In this document: in pieces, positions 5,386-8,150 of the stretch | How the letters are laid out: every line of letters starts with the position of its first letter | Numbering within the stretch: position 1 is the first letter of the stretch | Source: Treponema sp. | GTDB lineage: Bacteria; Spirochaetota; Spirochaetia; Treponematales; Breznakiellaceae | Assembly (NCBI GenBank): GCA_031256115.1 | Contig: JAIRRF010000161.1 | Span: forward strand, 1-8,150 | Length of the DNA: 8,150 nucleotides | Direction of reading: 5' to 3' | Translations under genes and position numbers: made by a program | The notes under the pieces: model-generated | The model's input: the letters and a program-made list of their open reading frames with translations, nothing else | Told to the model about the DNA's origin: nothing | Databases searched by the model: none

Positions 5386-5431
5386 CCGGCGGGACCTGTG
5401 CATGAATCATTTCGTAGTCCGTATTACATCC

Positions 5432-5547
5432 AAGGGGGCATATTGCCTTTCCGGCGGCTAGATGGTCATGGCAGCCTTCTACGGACGCTTTGGCGTCGCT
5501 TATTCTTTAACATGCCATGCGCCCCCGGCAAGGCAATATGCCCCCTT
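5432..5547 (+). repeat. Nested palindromic element E1
   Basis: The outer arms AAGGGGGCATATTGCCTT (5432-5449) and its exact complement (5530-5547) pair over 18 bp and continue, after one mismatch, with CCGG on both sides. Inside, CATGGCA (5467-5473) pairs with TGCCATG (5513-5519), and at the centre GACGC (5484-5488) pairs with GCGTC (5493-5497) around a TTTG loop. The whole can fold as one long three-tier hairpin, as RNA or as a cruciform. Its core is shared in sequence and spacing with element E2, in opposite orientation. No transposase is nearby. Confidence 0.85.
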
Positions 5548-5870
5548 CGAGGTATATACACTCTGAATATGCTTAAAATGCAGACCCCACCAATTTTTCC
5601 AGGAATGTCCCCTATTTACCCAAGAACATTCAGATGCCATTGTGATAAATTACCATTTCCATACCCAGAAATATACCTAACTTAATGGATTAAATATATT
5701 GTTGGTAATGTTGCCACACCGGTGGGGGAAGGGTTGTCCATGAAGACCAATTTGGTGAGTAACAGAGAATACCATACCAGAGTGCGTGTCAGAATAAGTG
5801 ACTTTTGATCGATGTAAAACGACCATTTTACCGCTGAGCCTGCCATACAATATGCTCTAAGAGTTGTGGC
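5548..5870. other. Gene-free stretch between the two palindromic elements
   Basis: About 320 bp without a credible gene, tRNA or terminator on either strand. It contains only small palindromes such as ACCAATTTGGT and CACCGGTG. A few short frames open and close without recognisable protein character. It may be the interior of a non-autonomous element bounded by E1 and E2, or simply intergenic DNA. Confidence 0.6.
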
Positions 5871-5989
5871 GGTGGGGTTAAGTTCCCTGATCAGTCCATT
5901 TTGGCATGCGTAGATGAATGTGACGCCGAGAAGCGTCCGTCAGAAAAAGCCATGACCAGCATGGACTGAGCGGGGAACTTAACCCCACC
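5871..5989 (-). repeat. Nested palindromic element E2
   Basis: The outer arms GGTGGGGTTAAGTTCCC (5871-5887) and its exact complement (5973-5989) pair over 17 bp; after mismatches at 5888 and 5890 the pairing resumes through 5899. The inner CATG tier pairs with a one-base bulge, and GACGC (5922-5926) pairs with GCGTC (5933-5937) at the centre. Read on the minus strand its core matches E1. It lies 51 bp after the mnmG stop on the same strand, so in the mnmG transcript it would form a large 3' hairpin, though no U-tract follows. Confidence 0.85.
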
Positions 5990-6040
5990 GGTATAATTTA
6001 TAAGCTTGCTTGTATGGCTGGTTCATTGGTAAATTAGGGT

Positions 6041-7837
6041 TTACTTCTTTTGGGATATTACCATTAACAGGGCTATGTCTCCCTGGCGTATGCCCGGTAT
6101 TCGTGCTGCCTGTCCTACTGTTTGCGGGCGGACTTTGCTGAATTTTTCCCGTGCTTCGATGGATAATCCAGGTATTGAAAAATAGTTTAACCCCGGATCC
6201 AGTTTTACCCGTTCCATCCTGGCATTCCTGGCAATGATGCGTTTTTCTTTTTCGATATATCCCGCATATTTTCTGTCTAAAAAAATCCTTTCGACCCATT
6301 CCGGAGGAAAAGAAGAAAAAATACCGGAGTTAAGGTTAGATTCGGCGTTTTCTGCGTTTCCTCTGGTATTTAATAGTTCCTGAATAGTATCCAGTACCCG
6401 GAGTTTTTCCTGAAATTGTTCCCAACGTTCATCATTTATAAGACCCGCCGCTCTGCCCTTTGGAGTAAGTCTTGTATCCGCCGTATCATGTCTCAGAACC
6501 AGGCGGTGTTCAGCCCGGCTGGTGAACATCCGGTAAGGTTCTGTAGTGCCAAGGGTAGTTAAATCGTCAATCAATACACCTATATACGCTTCGTCCCGCC
6601 CAAGTACAAGAGGTTCTTCTCTGCGGATCTTGGCCGCTGCATTTATCCCCGCAATAATTCCCTGGGCTGCGGCTTCTTCATAACCTGAGCTGCCATTTGT
6701 CTGCCCGGCAGAAAAAAAGCCTTCCAGACGTTTGCTTTCCAGAGAAGGAAAAAGATCCTGGGGATCAATAAAATCATATTCTACCGCATAGGCAGGACGG
6801 ACTATGAGGGCTTTTTCCAGACCGGGAATACTGTGAATGAACAATTCCTGTATATCTTCGGGAAGAGAACTGGAAAGACCGTTAAGGTACATTTCATTGG
6901 TATAAAGTCCTTCGGGTTCTATAAATACATGGTGACGGTTCCTGTCCGGAAAACGTATTACCTTATCTTCTATGGAAGGACAGTACCTGGCGCCGGTACC
7001 CTTAATTTTTCCGCCGTAAAGGGGTGAGCGGTGAATGTTTTCCCTGATTATACGGTGAGTTTCTTTATTGGTGAAACAGATCCAGCATGGAACAGGTTTT
7101 TTTCCTAAAAAGCCTTCGGGTATTTTTTTTTTATCAAAAGAAAAGGGTGCAAATTCTTCGCCATCCTGCCGTTCCATTTTGCTATAGTCTATTGTGTTTT
7201 CTGCAATCCGTGCGGGAGTTCCGGTTTTAAGACGGCCCACCGGAAAATTCTTTCGGCGTAAAAAATTTCCCAGCCCCAGAGCGGCTTCTTCTCCCAGCCG
7301 CCCTTCCGGTGCATCATATTCACCAATAAAGATCTTCCCTTCCAAAAAAGTTCCCGCTGAGAGGATTACTGTTTTTGCACTAATCCGGTGTCCTCTTGCT
7401 GTAATAACGCCGGCAATGCAGCCTAACACAGGAGAAGATCCGGATTTTTTATTTTTATCAATAATAAGCTTTGTAACCGTATCCATCATTACCGATAGAT
7501 TAGGCTGACTTTCGATAATACTTCTGGCTGCGCTTTGATATGCCTGTTTATCGGCCTGGGCACGGGGCGCCTGCACAGCAGGTCCGCGGGACCGGTTCAA
7601 TATACGATATTGAATCATTGATTGATCGATCAACTGCGCCATTGCCCCTCCAAGGGCATCCACTTCACGGACCAAATTTCCTTTGGAAAGGCCGCCCACT
7701 GCGGGATTACATGATAAAACGCCGATTCGATCCGGATTTTGAGTTATAAGAAGAGTATTCATTCCCAGTCCGGATGCTGCAAGGGACGCTTCTATTCCCG
7801 CATGTCCCCCGCCGATGACAATACAATCATAATCCAT
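6041..7837 (-). CDS. mnmG: tRNA uridine-5-carboxymethylaminomethyl modification enzyme MnmG
   Basis: MnmG (GidA) is the FAD- and folate-dependent partner of MnmE; together they install carboxymethylaminomethyl at C5 of U34 in tRNAs reading split codon boxes. The 598-residue protein shows the Rossmann FAD motif GGGHAG (9-14), [22 protein letters not shown] (about 43-64, two adjoining conserved blocks), the family signature [15 protein letters not shown] (about 282-296) and [17 protein letters not shown] (377-393). The C-terminal helical domain ends [14 protein letters not shown], as expected for MnmE and tRNA contact. It is slightly shorter than the roughly 620-630 residues usual in the family, mainly at the C-terminal end. 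No strong Shine-Dalgarno precedes ATG 7837. It is divergent from the Lys/Pro/Ala-repeat gene across a 109-bp, very AT-rich gap. Confidence 0.97.
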   Translation of the reverse strand: MDYDCIVIGGGHAGIEASLAASGLGMNTLLITQNPDRIGVLSCNPAVGGLSKGNLVREVDALGGAMAQLIDQSMIQYRILNRSRGPAVQAPRAQADKQAYQSAARSIIESQPNLSVMMDTVTKLIIDKNKKSGSSPVLGCIAGVITARGHRISAKTVILSAGTFLEGKIFIGEYDAPEGRLGEEAALGLGNFLRRKNFPVGRLKTGTPARIAENTIDYSKMERQDGEEFAPFSFDKKKIPEGFLGKKPVPCWICFTNKETHRIIRENIHRSPLYGGKIKGTGARYCPSIEDKVIRFPDRNRHHVFIEPEGLYTNEMYLNGLSSSLPEDIQELFIHSIPGLEKALIVRPAYAVEYDFIDPQDLFPSLESKRLEGFFSAGQTNGSSGYEEAAAQGIIAGINAAAKIRREEPLVLGRDEAYIGVLIDDLTTLGTTEPYRMFTSRAEHRLVLRHDTADTRLTPKGRAAGLINDERWEQFQEKLRVLDTIQELLNTRGNAENAESNLNSGIFSSFPPEWVERIFLDRKYAGYIEKEKRIIARNARMERVKLDPGLNYFSIPGLSIEAREKFSKVRPQTVGQAARIPGIRQGDIALLMVISQKK

Positions 7838-7889
7838 AAAGAAACTATATAAAAAATAATAAAAAAAAACATTTTTTTTGATTTATTAC

Positions 7890-7918
7890 TTGAAGTTTTT
7901 TCCATTATGAATTATGTT
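7890..7918 (+). promoter_or_regulatory. Candidate promoter of the KKPAA-repeat gene
   Basis: TTGAAG (7890-7895) and TATGTT (7913-7918) are 17 nt apart, giving a start near 7925 and a leader of about 22 nt that includes the AAAGGAG ribosome site. The AT-rich context makes alternative boxes possible. Confidence 0.4.
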
Positions 7919-7946
7919 TATTAAAACTATTTGCAAAGGAGTCTTT

Positions 7947-8150
7947 ATGCCTGAATCCAGAGCGGCTGCGAAAAAACCTGCAGCGAAAAAACCTGCGGTT
8001 AAGAAGCCCGCAGCGAAAAAACCTGCAGCGAAAAAATCTGTAGCGGCAAAGAAACCTGCGGCGAAAAAACCCGCAGCGAAGAAACCTGCGGCAAAAAAAC
8101 CAGCGGTAAAGAAGCCGGCAGCGAAAAAACCTGCGGCAAAAAAACCCGCA
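7947..8150 (+). CDS. Lys/Pro/Ala pentapeptide-repeat (histone H1-like) protein, N-terminal part
   Basis: The 68 visible residues are MPESRAAA followed by about twelve KKPAA-type units: mostly KKPAA, two KKPAV, one KKSVAA, the last cut by the window edge. Such tails, as in eukaryotic H1, the bacterial Hc1/AlgP types and mycobacterial HupB, are intrinsically disordered and bind DNA or other polyanions through lysine. No globular domain is visible yet; an HU-like domain further on is possible. All four proline codons are used across the units, so the repeat appears to be kept at the protein level instead of being a fresh DNA duplication. ATG 7947 has an excellent AAAGGAG site 6 nt upstream. No signal peptide is present, so it should act in the cytoplasm on the nucleoid. 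Confidence 0.8.
   Translation, partial: MPESRAAAKKPAAKKPAVKKPAAKKPAAKKSVAAKKPAAKKPAAKKPAAKKPAVKKPAAKKPAAKKPA

Noticed and set aside
5398..5685. 95-residue plus-strand frame upstream of mnmG
   Set aside because: It runs across both arms of palindrome E1, has no ribosome site at a usable distance, and its composition does not look like a protein.
5871..5989. Integron attC site, because of GTTAAGT and ACTTAAC in the arms of E2
   Set aside because: The boxes occur in the reverse order to attC (GTT on the left, AAC on the right) and are absent from E1, which shares the core.

Overview
The window most resembles a host-associated Treponema of the termite-gut type. This is inferred from gene content (a BspA-like leucine-rich-repeat secreted protein, a short CI/XRE regulator, a Sel1–LuxR protein, a Lys/Pro/Ala-repeat histone-like protein, QueH) and moderate GC, not from a database match. 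All functional names rest on motifs read by eye.

Layout. 1–1080 (minus): an XRE regulator followed 6 bp later by a zinc metallo-beta-lactamase-fold lipoprotein of the NAPE-PLD/RomA type, which runs off the left edge. 1179–1727 (plus, divergent): a Sel1-repeat protein with a C-terminal LuxR helix-turn-helix. 1750–1887: a GC-rich array of six 23-bp direct repeats. 2007–2750 (plus): three small unknowns: an eight-cysteine zinc-ribbon protein, a 74-residue soluble protein with its own consensus promoter and an operator-like palindrome, and a possible 43-residue membrane peptide overlapping its end in another frame. 2866–4104 (plus): the BspA-like secreted protein.

4136–5285 (minus): HIT hydrolase, then tRNA-Pro(GGG) with its own strong promoter, then queH starting 19 nt after the tRNA. 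5286–6040 is gene-free and holds two nested palindromes (about 116 and 119 bp) that share a spaced core but have unrelated, individually self-complementary outer arms. 6041–7837 (minus) is mnmG. 7947 to the right edge (plus) is the start of a protein built almost wholly of KKPAA pentapeptides.

How they fit together: QueH (queuosine at G34) and MnmG (cmnm5 modification of U34) both modify the tRNA wobble base, and a tRNA gene lies beside queH. The left part is regulatory and cell-envelope material. The most unusual items are the paired nested palindromes, the promoter with a palindrome filling its spacer inside the zinc-ribbon gene, the 23-bp array, and the overlapping membrane-peptide frame.
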